A program made the position numbers and the translations under genes. Shown piece by piece: positions 1-8,729 of a stretch of DNA of 13,925 bases. This DNA comes from JBBRZF01 sp038236965. Its GTDB lineage: Bacteria > Acidobacteriota > Terriglobia > Terriglobales > Acidobacteriaceae. Within the stretch, counting starts at the first letter, position 1. Each line of letters begins with the position of its first letter. Under the pieces are notes generated by a model. The model was not told where the DNA came from. It made no database searches and saw only the letters and a list, made by a program, of their open reading frames with translations. The stretch covers positions 1-13,925 of the forward strand of contig JBBRZF010000083.1 of the NCBI GenBank assembly GCA_038236965.1, read 5' to 3'.

Positions 1-2241
<2,241 letters not shown>

Positions 2242-2272
2242 CTATGAATCCATTCTTCGTGCGAAAAAGAAC

Positions 2273-2278
2273 GTTATA
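2273..2278 (-). promoter_or_regulatory. Possible -10 element of nifJ (TATAAC)
   Basis: On the minus strand TATAAC matches five of six bases of the sigma-70 -10 consensus. It would start transcription about 25 bases before the nifJ ATG. No convincing -35 hexamer is seen 16-18 bases upstream, so this is a weak call based on position and the -10 match only. Confidence 0.3.
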
Positions 2279-2552
2279 AAAAGCCGCTCGCACCATCTCC
2301 TGTGGGCAGGTTTCCGCCGCGCCCAAACTATCAGCGCAAAATGTTTGGGAGCCTGTTGTGAAAACTGAATGCCAGTCGAGCGACAATCCTTCAGACAACA
2401 TGCCTGAAGCCCGAGAGCTCCTCCCGGGAAGTCCGTGCCAGAACTGCTCCGTGTAGACCGCTCGGCGAAGGGTTGCCGGAGAAGCACAAACGGCGGGGCT
2501 GGGAACTAGCTAGAAGCTTGATTCCATTAGAAATCCACCCGTCCCTGCGGGC

Positions 2553-2568
2553 TGTGATTGATATCACA
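2553..2568. promoter_or_regulatory. CRP/FNR-family-like palindromic operator
   Basis: The 16-mer TGTGATTGATATCACA is a perfect dyad of two six-base arms (TGTGAT, ATCACA) around four bases. It matches the classical CRP half-site layout TGTGA-N6-TCACA with no mismatch. It lies about 310 bases upstream of the nifJ start, farther than usual for direct activation, and no regulator gene is in the window. The sequence match is direct; binding is inference. Confidence 0.4.
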
Positions 2569-2650
2569 AGGCTGGGTGAGCGAGGACATAGGAACAGAGC
2601 GATTCCATCGCGCGAACGAGAGCGCCCAGTCAACCTCCGCCCTACTTCTC

Positions 2651-2796
2651 CCACTCTCGTCATCCCGACCGAAGGGCAGCGAAGCGGAGGGATCTTTTGT
2701 TTCTCTTCTCCAGTCCCTGCGCCTACTCCCCCACTCTCGTCATCCCGACCGCAGCGCAGCGTAGCGGAGGGACCTTTTGTTTCTCTTCTCCAGTCC
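2651..2796. repeat. Two-copy direct repeat, 66-bp core with 80-bp period
   Basis: Copies at 2651-2716 and 2731-2796 share a 66-bp core with four mismatches (62/66). The core starts CCACTCTCGTCATCCCGACC and ends TTTCTCTTCTCCAGTCC. An 11-bp word CAACCTCCGCC also lies on both sides (2631-2641 and 2809-2819). From memory, CATCCCGACCG...GCGGAGGGA words recur in Acidobacteriota intergenic DNA; this was not verified. No coding role is apparent. Confidence 0.85.
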
Positions 2797-2861
2797 GAGC
2801 CGCCGACCCAACCTCCGCCACACTCCTCGTATCCACCCAAACCTCTGCCCGACTTCGCCTT

Positions 2862-2885
2862 TCTCCGTGCCTCCGTGTCTCCGTG
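2862..2885. repeat. Triple 8-bp tandem repeat (YCTCCGTG)
   Basis: Three consecutive units, TCTCCGTG, CCTCCGTG and TCTCCGTG, are followed by GTGGTGGA. On the opposite strand the wider segment translates to HHGDTEARR, which I remember as the signature of a dispersed repeat seen in unrelated environmental bacterial genomes. The repetition is directly visible; the link to a wider family is recollection. Confidence 0.75.
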
Positions 2886-2990
2886 GTGGATGTTGATCTT
2901 CATTTCGGCTTCCTCCCAAATTCTTGTCAAGCCCCTCGACCCTCCGAAAATCCCTCAAGCTGCTAAAAACAAACCGAATATAATTCGCGC

Positions 2991-3075
2991 TGACATGTCC
3001 ACTTGAACCCCTCCAACCTGTCATACTAGATATAGAGATCAACACAAAGGCCGCGCCCACTCAGCGCGGCCTTTT
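2991..3075 (+). ncRNA. Candidate small RNA ending at orphan terminator
   Basis: A perfect TATAAT at 2979-2984 lies upstream, and a strong Rho-independent terminator ends at 3075. No plausible coding frame lies between them. The implied transcript is about 85 nt and contains a short pairing TGACA (2991-2995) with TGTCA (3018-3022). No good -35 box is present at normal spacing, and a start closer to the terminator (CATACT at 3022-3027) is also possible. I recognise no known RNA family. The proposal rests mainly on a terminator with no gene to terminate. Confidence 0.25.
3046..3075 (+). terminator. Orphan Rho-independent terminator
   Basis: AAAGGCCGCGC (3046-3056) pairs perfectly over 11 bp with GCGCGGCCTTT (3064-3074) around a 7-base loop. 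It is followed by T and a T-rich stretch. The T-tract is better on the plus strand than on the minus strand. No gene runs into it from either side: nifJ points away to the left and dinB begins 295 bases to the right. Confidence 0.8.
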
Positions 3076-3097
3076 GCATTTTGACTTTGCCTTTACT

Positions 3098-3124
3098 GGC
3101 AACTGCAACCGGCAACTGGCAACT
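3098..3124. repeat. Short GGCAACT repeat array
   Basis: Exact GGCAACT units occur at 3098-3104, 3111-3117 and 3118-3124, with a degenerate GCAACC unit between the first and second. The last two are directly tandem. I recall similar arrays between genes in some acidobacterial genomes. It may be a slippage-prone microsatellite. Confidence 0.7.
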
Positions 3125-3167
3125 GCTCCTAACTCCTTTGTTTTCTATATTCCGACCCTTAACACCA

Positions 3168-3216
3168 TTATTTTCAAGATTTTGCAGACACGTTCCCGCT
3201 AAATTATTGAAAACAA
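3168..3216. repeat. Imperfect inverted repeat before a G-rich run
   Basis: The left arm TTATTTTCAAGATTTT (3168-3183) and right arm AAATTATTGAAAACAA (3201-3216) are complementary at 13 of 16 positions across a 17-base spacer. A run of six G, A, five G follows at 3241-3252. The AT-rich arms are weak as an RNA hairpin, so a DNA-level or repeat-element origin is as likely as a regulatory RNA role. Confidence 0.5.
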
Positions 3217-3357
3217 GTTACCTGAAAAGGAGGAAAAGTAGGGGGGAGGGGGCGTCAGAACTCAGAGACCCGCGATTGCAGCCGAACTCTTCGCGGTCTT
3301 AGCTCGCTTCGTCCATCGCCGCGACAGACGTTGCGACGGCAACTCTGGGAAGCCGAG

Positions 3358-3363
3358 TAGAAT
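3358..3363 (+). promoter_or_regulatory. -10 element TAGAAT of dinB, probable leaderless transcript
   Basis: TAGAAT matches five of six bases of the -10 consensus and ends six bases before the dinB ATG at 3370. Transcription starting at normal distance would begin at or next to the A of ATG. No Shine-Dalgarno sequence precedes the start, which fits a leaderless mRNA. The upstream TTGCGA at 3331-3336 is 21 bases away, too far for a standard -35. No SOS box was recognised. Confidence 0.45.
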
Positions 3364-3369
3364 CCCTCT

Positions 3370-4617
3370 ATGGACGCGCCGCACAAGACCATCTTTCACG
3401 TCGATATGGACGCGTTCTTCGTCTCGGTTGAAGAGCTTTATGACCCGACCTTGAAGGGCAAGCCCGTCGTCGTCGGCGGACAACGCGACGAGCGCGGAGT
3501 CGTCGCCGCCGCTTCTTACGCTGCTCGCAAGTTCGGTGTCCATTCGGCGATGCCGTTGCGGACCGCGGCCAAGATCTGTCCGCAAGCCATCTTCGTGAAC
3601 GGACATCCCGAACGCTACCGCGAATACTCTGGCAAGGTCCGCGAGGTGCTCTTCCAGTTCACCCCGCAGGTCGAAATGGCCTCCATCGACGAGGCTTACC
3701 TCGACATGACCGGAACCGAGCGCTTGCACGGCCCTCCGCTCCGCGCAGCACATCTGCTGCATCTGGCCATGACGCGCGATACCGGACTCAACTGCTCCGT
3801 CGGCATCGGCACCTCCAAGCTCATCGCCAAGGTCTGCTCCGACCAGGCCAAGCCCAACGGTGTCCTGCTCATCATCCCCGGCCAAGAGGCGCGCTTCCTC
3901 GCCCCTCTCCCGGTCAGGAAGATTCCCGGCATCGGCAAGGTCACCGAGCAGAAGCTGCTGACTCACGGCATAACCAAGGTCGGCGACCTGGCGAAGCTGG
4001 AGATGAACTTCCTCCGGGACACCTTCGGCGACTGGAGCGTAGCCCTCGCCGAGAAGGCCAAGGGCCTGGATGCCGGGGCCTGGCTAGCCGGCGAAGTCGG
4101 CGAAGAGGACGGCCCGAAGTCCGTGAGCCACGAGCACACCTTCAACGTGGATACCGCCGACCGCGACCAGTTGGAGTCGATGCTTGCGCGTCTTTCGGAA
4201 ATGGTTTGCCGCCGATTGCGCGAGTACGGATTACATACGCGAACAGTGCAATTGAAACTACGCTATACGGATTTCACCACCATCACTCGCGCGCACACTT
4301 TGCCACACACAACGCAAATCGATACCGAGATGTTCGACGCGGTGCGCGAACTCTTCCGCAAGTCATGGAAGCCCGGAATGAGTGTGCGTCTCCTGGGAGT
4401 CCATGCCGGCTCGCTCGAGGTAGACGAAGGGCAGGCGAACCTGCTCGATGTGGAACGTCACGACAAGATGAAGCAGGTGCTTTCAGCCGCCGACAAATTG
4501 CGGGACAGATACGGCGACAAGAGCGTCTCCCTGGCCTCTGGAATGCGCTCGCAGTTCCGCGAAAAGACACATGAAAATCCGGCAGCGCTTCCGGGAAAGG
4601 GCCCCAAGAAAGAGTGA
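3370..4617 (+). CDS. dinB: DNA polymerase IV, Y-family translesion polymerase
   Basis: Cytoplasmic error-prone polymerase that extends past damaged template bases. The 415-residue product has the usual Y-family length. HVDMDAFF at 10-17 supplies Asp12 and the steric-gate Phe17; SIDEAYLD at 105-112 supplies the catalytic Asp107 and Glu108. A helix-hairpin-helix region around 176-206 (IPGIGKVT) forms the thumb, and the little-finger domain follows from about 245 to 350. QANLLD at 355-360 resembles the QxxLx sliding-clamp peptide but is internal, followed by about 55 residues ending in a Lys-rich tail. The ATG at 3370 has no ribosome site but follows a TAGAAT -10 box, suggesting leaderless translation. 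The gene stands alone, with a terminator 18 bases after its stop and convergent transcription from the right. Confidence 0.96.
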   Translation: MDAPHKTIFHVDMDAFFVSVEELYDPTLKGKPVVVGGQRDERGVVAAASYAARKFGVHSAMPLRTAAKICPQAIFVNGHPERYREYSGKVREVLFQFTPQVEMASIDEAYLDMTGTERLHGPPLRAAHLLHLAMTRDTGLNCSVGIGTSKLIAKVCSDQAKPNGVLLIIPGQEARFLAPLPVRKIPGIGKVTEQKLLTHGITKVGDLAKLEMNFLRDTFGDWSVALAEKAKGLDAGAWLAGEVGEEDGPKSVSHEHTFNVDTADRDQLESMLARLSEMVCRRLREYGLHTRTVQLKLRYTDFTTITRAHTLPHTTQIDTEMFDAVRELFRKSWKPGMSVRLLGVHAGSLEVDEGQANLLDVERHDKMKQVLSAADKLRDRYGDKSVSLASGMRSQFREKTHENPAALPGKGPKKE

Positions 4618-4635
4618 GTTTCAGCTCGCAACGCA

Positions 4636-4666
4636 AAAAGGCACGGCCTTGAGAGCCGTGCCTTTT
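4636..4666. terminator. Bidirectional terminator between dinB and nucleotidase gene
   Basis: AAAAGGCACGGC (4636-4647) pairs perfectly with GCCGTGCCTTTT (4655-4666) around a 7-base loop. A and T tracts on the two sides give a U-run in either direction, suiting its place between convergent genes. Confidence 0.9.
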
Positions 4667-4684
4667 GTTATGGATTGAGGCTGG

Positions 4685-6169
4685 TTATTTTGCCGCTGGC
4701 CAGCGTTTTTGCATTTCCTTGATTACTGCGAAGCGGACGTCGCCAAGTTCCTGCACGTGCATCACGTCGGGATTCTGGCGATTGAGGAACTCGATGTTGC
4801 GTTCTCCGCCTGTAAGCAGGAAGCCGGAAGTCGCGATCTTATAGGTCCGCGCAGAATCGATTGGCTGACCGTTGATGAGCCATTTGTTTCCACCAGCGCT
4901 GCGCGTGATATTCGCTGTCTGCAGATATCCGCCAGCGCCCTTGTTGGTTAATCCGGCATTAAGCACTCGCTCCAGGAGCGTGCCGCGCATTTCCGCGAGC
5001 ACGATCTTCCCGCCAAAGGGAAGAATCCTCAGGATGTCATATTGCGAGATGGATCCTGCTGGCAGAACGTCGTCAATGCGTATGGAGCCGGAGTTATAGA
5101 ACGCTGCTTCAGACCCGACTGCTTCGTGCAAAGTGGCGTCGGCAATGAGCTCTCCCAGATTGGTCGGATGATTGCGAACGTCGCTCTCTTTGCCATCGAG
5201 CAGTACCGGCGAATTGGCGACCAGTTGCTTGGGCTCAAAGCCGCCCTTGCGAAAGGCGGCGAAGGCTTTCTCCGTCCATTGGTCCACCAATTTCCTGACG
5301 TCGGGGTCTTCGGCCATATGCAAGTCGATACGCTGCAACTGCGAGCTGATGTCAAGGTGATGCGTCTTGGTGTCGAAGACGAACTGATGTATGTAGGCGC
5401 TGCGCACATTGGCATCGGCTTTGGCAATGGGCGTGTAATTAACCCCGCGATAGACGAGGATGTTCTCGTGCTCGTGTCCGCCCATGATGATGTCGATGCC
5501 AGCGACTTCCTGCGCAAGCTTGATGTCCTGCTCCATGGCGAGATGCGTGAGCGCGATGAGGATATCGACCTGGGGACGCAGGGCCTGCACCTGCGCCCGG
5601 GCGGAAGCGAGGTAGTCGTTGTACTTTACCCAGGGCTTTTGATTCTGATCGAGCGTCACGCCGATGATGCCCACGCGCACATCGACTCCGCTGGCGTCGT
5701 GCACGGTGAAGGCGACATTCTGGCGAACTCCTTCGAAAGCTGCGCCATCCTTGTTGACGACATTACCGGAGAACCAGGTGGTCTTGGATTCGAGTAGGCG
5801 CGCCTTGAAATCGTCTTCGGAGACATCGAACTCGTGATTGCCGAAGGTGGCGAAGTTGACGCCGATGGCATTGAGCACCGAAACCATCTGTTTTCCAGCC
5901 AGTGGTTTTCCGTCGATGACAGCAGTGCCTAGTGCGGATGGACTAAAGGCGTCACCGGCAAGCACGAAATAGGTATTAGGATTCAGTTTTCGCAATTCGT
6001 TATGGAGAGTCGCGACGCGCGCCATGCCACCTTCCTTACCGCCTGCGACTGGCGAAAGCTCGTACAGGTCGTTGATGTGAAGCAGTGTGATGGTGACCTG
6101 TTGGGCCGATGCGCACGTTACCAATAAAAAAACGATTGTGAGAAAAGAGAAACGCTTGAACAAGCGCAC
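4685..6169 (-). CDS. Secreted 5'-nucleotidase/UshA-like metallophosphoesterase
   Basis: Predicted exported hydrolase removing phosphate from nucleotides or related phosphoesters in the periplasm. I chose GTG at 6167-6169 (494 residues) because GGAG lies six bases upstream and the product then begins with a normal signal peptide: VRLFKR, a hydrophobic core, and likely cleavage after CASA (residue 22). An upstream in-frame ATG at 6212-6214 adds 15 residues before the signal and lacks a good ribosome site. Metallophosphatase motifs are HIND (Asp34), GDAFSP (Asp73), GNHEFD (Asn111, His112), LTHL (His209) and GGHEHE (His232, His234). The C-terminal nucleotide-binding domain shows NLGELIADA and YNSGSIR. 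The position of the usual metal-ligand histidine after HIND (TNDHHG in UshA) is Tyr36. The gene follows the PilZ gene by 80 bases, so it is probably its operon partner. Substrate is uncertain. Confidence 0.9.
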   Translation of the reverse strand: MRLFKRFSFLTIVFLLVTCASAQQVTITLLHINDLYELSPVAGGKEGGMARVATLHNELRKLNPNTYFVLAGDAFSPSALGTAVIDGKPLAGKQMVSVLNAIGVNFATFGNHEFDVSEDDFKARLLESKTTWFSGNVVNKDGAAFEGVRQNVAFTVHDASGVDVRVGIIGVTLDQNQKPWVKYNDYLASARAQVQALRPQVDILIALTHLAMEQDIKLAQEVAGIDIIMGGHEHENILVYRGVNYTPIAKADANVRSAYIHQFVFDTKTHHLDISSQLQRIDLHMAEDPDVRKLVDQWTEKAFAAFRKGGFEPKQLVANSPVLLDGKESDVRNHPTNLGELIADATLHEAVGSEAAFYNSGSIRIDDVLPAGSISQYDILRILPFGGKIVLAEMRGTLLERVLNAGLTNKGAGGYLQTANITRSAGGNKWLINGQPIDSARTYKIATSGFLLTGGERNIEFLNRQNPDVMHVQELGDVRFAVIKEMQKRWPAAK

Positions 6170-6249
6170 TTGGGTCTCCGTTGGTGCAGGGATGGCGTCA
6201 GGGCAGTTTACCAAATCGAAGAAAGCAGTGAGGGAGTATGCCGAATGAA

Positions 6250-7425
6250 TCAGTGAGTTATTTCGGCATGGAAGAGCGGTTCCACGTGAGAGTACGCGCT
6301 GCTTTCCTTGGCGGGTTTGTCATCTTCTCGCAATCGCATCTGCAGTCGCTGAGTGAGCAAGCGCGAGGCGTGCATTAGATGGCGATCGTCGGAATTGACG
6401 GAAAGGGACGAGTGGCCGACCGTGAAGGCAAGTTCCTCCGTTTGCGCGGCGACGCGGCGCATACCTCGCGAAAGAAGTTGTTCCTGTATAAGTTCCGGAT
6501 CGTGGCGGACCGGAGAATCCGCCATCTGTTCGAAGTCAGCCAGCATGACGCGAAGTTCTTCACATGAGGAACGGATCGCTTTCGAAAGTGGCGCGCTGAC
6601 GTCGCTGTGTTCGACTTCGGATTCAAATCGTCGTAGTCCGTCGCAAATAAGGGAAGTGGCCGGGCGGAGATTGAAGTGAGGAACGGGCGAAGCCGAAGCC
6701 GGCTCGGCTTCTGAGAGTTGAGTAAGCACCTGACTTAACGCCGCGCGGCACTGGGCGACCATGTCTTCGAATCGCACTCCCATTCCAAAATCGGGGTGAC
6801 AGGTCCGCACTACGCAATTTGCCTCAATGAGGACAGCCTTGTAGGACATGCGAAGTTTGAGGCGCGCACCGGGCTTGAGCGGCGAACGAGTCTCCAGATA
6901 GCAGCCACCGGTACTGAGGTCGGTACAGCGTCCCCACAACTTGATGGAGGAACCATCCACCTCGAATTCCGCGCCGAAGTTGCATGAGAAACGGGTGTGA
7001 GTGCGGCGGTCGCATCCACGAGTTTCACTGACGACGGTCAGAGTTGGGCCGTCCTGTGGAAATGCCGGAGGGATAAATTCATCGTGTTTCTTGAGGCCGA
7101 GCACATCGCCCGGCCAGATACATTTTTCCGGCTGGACGCAAAGAAGTCCCGCCTGTCCATCGCAACGGGTCGCAGGAGCACCCACCCAGCAGACGCGGAA
7201 TCTGGCCTTCTCCATGCCCCGTTGCACGCCAACAATGTCGCCTATGGCGAGTTGATGCTTGAGCCCGCCAATGCGAGCGCCTTGAAGACTGATATCGAGT
7301 GTGTGGGCGATGTCCGTGAAAGGTTTCCCTGCGCTATCGAGTCCGAAGATGCGGACGGGCAGAACGGTGCGGAGACGTTGTTCTTTGCGCTTGGGCACCA
7401 GCGTCGCGTTGGGGTTTTGATCCAT
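6250..7425 (-). CDS. Tandem PilZ-domain protein, likely c-di-GMP receptor
   Basis: A 391-residue cytoplasmic protein with two PilZ domains. The first (about 12-115) has RKEQR at 13-17 and DISLQG at 44-49. The second (about 138-230) has RTHTR at 141-145 and DLSTGG at 169-174. Both therefore fit the RxxxR plus (D/N)xSxxG pattern used to bind cyclic di-GMP, so both may be functional receptors. Residues 231-391 match nothing I recognise; they lack a signal or membrane segment and look mainly helical and charged, perhaps an output or interaction domain. GGAG four bases before the ATG supports the start. The gene lies 50 bases after the EAL-HDOD gene and 80 bases before the nucleotidase gene, all in one direction, so co-transcription with a c-di-GMP phosphodiesterase-like protein is likely. 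The output pathway is unknown. Confidence 0.9.
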   Translation of the reverse strand: MDQNPNATLVPKRKEQRLRTVLPVRIFGLDSAGKPFTDIAHTLDISLQGARIGGLKHQLAIGDIVGVQRGMEKARFRVCWVGAPATRCDGQAGLLCVQPEKCIWPGDVLGLKKHDEFIPPAFPQDGPTLTVVSETRGCDRRTHTRFSCNFGAEFEVDGSSIKLWGRCTDLSTGGCYLETRSPLKPGARLKLRMSYKAVLIEANCVVRTCHPDFGMGVRFEDMVAQCRAALSQVLTQLSEAEPASASPVPHFNLRPATSLICDGLRRFESEVEHSDVSAPLSKAIRSSCEELRVMLADFEQMADSPVRHDPELIQEQLLSRGMRRVAAQTEELAFTVGHSSLSVNSDDRHLMHASRLLTQRLQMRLREDDKPAKESSAYSHVEPLFHAEITH

Positions 7426-7475
7426 TCGTCTCCGGGACAGTCAACTCGATGAATATCGGCACTGTTGAAAAATCC

Positions 7476-8729
7476 TTAAGCCACGGTCACATGACTGGAC
7501 CATTGCAGCGCGGCCACGTGAAGGGGATAAGCCTCTTGTTCTTCCAGCCCGATCTTCGCAGCGGTTTTTGCTGCGATGTCCCAATCACCAGATTCGAAAG
7601 CACAGCCCAGCTTGAGTACATCGCCATACTCTCCAGCTTCGCCCATCAGGGCGTTCTTGCAGGCGTCCGACAGTGGCACGCGGTTGATCAGGCGATCCAT
7701 GGGCATATCTAGCAGGGCATCCATGAGCGAGAAAAGGCCGACAAGAAAGAGTTCGGGAGAATTCAGTAGGGTTCGCTTTGCAACGGATTCGCAGAAGCTC
7801 GCACGCGTCAAGGCATTGAGCAGCAATTCGCCGGGCTTGTTCTTGGCGATCGTTGCTGCCACCACCACGGAAATCCATTTGCGCAGTTCGTTTTCGCCAA
7901 GCAGCAGCAGGGCATGGCGCACGGAGCGGATCGGAAACACTCCGAAGGCGGCAGAATTCAAGTAACGCAGGAGACGATAGCAGAGTGAAGGATCGCGCTT
8001 GATGATCCCTTCTATGTGATCGATATTGAGCACGGACGCGCTGAGCGATTCCAGAATCTGAAGACAATTTACGTGTCCGGTGGGAACGTCGGAATTGGAA
8101 AGCGTGGTCGGACGACAGAAGAAATAGCCCTGGAAATAGCGATATCCGTTTTTGCGGGCCCACTCGAATTCTTCGTTGGTCTCCACTTTTTCCGCCAGCA
8201 GCGAGACCTTGCGTCCATGGAAGCGTTGCGAGGTTCGATGGCGTTCGACAATATCGATCAGCTTGAAATCCACTTTGATGATATCGGCCAAATCCAGAAG
8301 CGGGCCCCAGCGCTCGTGACCGTCGTAGTCGTCAAGAGCGATTACATATCCGGCGCGCTTCAGTTTTTCGCAGGCACGAACCACCTCTTCATCGGGCTCC
8401 ACCGTTTCAAGAACTTCCAGTACCGTCCGGTCCGGTGGCAACAAGGTGACCAGTTCGCGAACTAGAAGGTCGCGCGTGCAGTTTACGAATGCGCGCTTGC
8501 CGCGGGTAAGCCAGTCTGTACCGAGCAATAGCGAACGGTCCATCGTGGTGCAGGAAGCGATTTCGGGATCGTTGCCCTGGAATACGGTTTCCAGCCCTGA
8601 GCGGAAAAGGAGTTCGTATCCGTAAACATTCTTGCTTCTATCGAAGATCGGCTGACGCGCAATGAAGCGGATGCTCTCGCTAGGCACTCGAAGGGGTGAG
8701 CCAGTCAAGGTATCTTGCCCAGTGATCAT
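7476..8729 (-). CDS. EAL-HDOD (YuxH-type) c-di-GMP signalling protein
   Basis: A 417-residue cytoplasmic protein combining an EAL domain (about 21-207) with an HDOD domain (about 227-377). The signature Glu is in YELLFR (Glu39), ELL instead of EAL. Other EAL positions are recognisable: Asn83 (FVNCT), Glu105 and Glu108 (LEVLE), Asp133-Asp134 (ALDDYDG), Lys152 (IIKVDF), Glu180 (AEKVE) and Gln200 (YFQGYFF). The DDFGTG loop is altered to DDYDGH, as is common in YuxH-type proteins, so hydrolysis of c-di-GMP to pGpG is possible but not certain. HDOD appears in DPSLCYRLLRYLNSAAFG and the ALLLLGENELRKW segment. I chose ATG 8727-8729 because GGAG lies eight bases upstream; an in-frame extension to 8858 adds 43 residues without domain similarity. 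It heads the PilZ-nucleotidase gene set. Confidence 0.92.
   Translation of the reverse strand: MITGQDTLTGSPLRVPSESIRFIARQPIFDRSKNVYGYELLFRSGLETVFQGNDPEIASCTTMDRSLLLGTDWLTRGKRAFVNCTRDLLVRELVTLLPPDRTVLEVLETVEPDEEVVRACEKLKRAGYVIALDDYDGHERWGPLLDLADIIKVDFKLIDIVERHRTSQRFHGRKVSLLAEKVETNEEFEWARKNGYRYFQGYFFCRPTTLSNSDVPTGHVNCLQILESLSASVLNIDHIEGIIKRDPSLCYRLLRYLNSAAFGVFPIRSVRHALLLLGENELRKWISVVVAATIAKNKPGELLLNALTRASFCESVAKRTLLNSPELFLVGLFSLMDALLDMPMDRLINRVPLSDACKNALMGEAGEYGDVLKLGCAFESGDWDIAAKTAAKIGLEEQEAYPLHVAALQWSSHVTVA

Larger units (their letters stand above)
2242..3369. other. Long non-coding region rich in repeats between nifJ and dinB
   Basis: This 1.1-kb gap separates divergent nifJ and dinB. Open frames within it have no ribosome site, and their translations are low-complexity products of repeats. 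One minus-strand frame reads HHGDTEARR, a peptide I remember as a recurring false ORF from a dispersed repeat of environmental bacteria. Elements listed separately are a CRP-like palindrome, an 80-bp-period direct repeat, a triple CTCCGTG repeat, an orphan terminator, GGCAACT repeats and an imperfect inverted repeat. The block TTGTCAAGCCCCTCGAC at 2924-2940 also reminds me of a recurrent acidobacterial intergenic motif; that is memory only. Bases 2280-2550 show nothing I can interpret. Confidence 0.7.

Noticed and set aside
2651..2796. CRISPR array
   Set aside because: Only two long copies are separated by 14 bases, with no spacer pattern and no cas genes.
2391..2930. 179-codon minus-strand frame in the nifJ-dinB gap
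   Set aside because: Its translation is made from the direct repeats and the HHGDTEARR repeat, has no Shine-Dalgarno sequence and shows no domain.
3227..3252. AAGGAGG ribosome-site look-alike before the G-run
   Set aside because: No ATG, GTG or TTG follows at a suitable distance with an open frame of interest.
3241..3252. G-quadruplex from the G6-A-G5 run
   Set aside because: Only two G-tracts with a one-base gap are present, so four separated tracts are lacking.
3262..3966. 234-codon minus-strand frame over dinB
   Set aside because: It is antisense to conserved catalytic motifs of dinB and is a codon-bias shadow.
5042..5797. 251-codon plus-strand frame over the nucleotidase gene
   Set aside because: It is antisense to the metallophosphatase motifs and has no recognisable protein features.
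6062..6169. Lipoprotein signal on the nucleotidase
   Set aside because: The cysteine follows Thr (LVTC), which does not fit the usual lipobox with Gly/Ala/Ser at -1. An ordinary signal peptide cut after CASA fits better.
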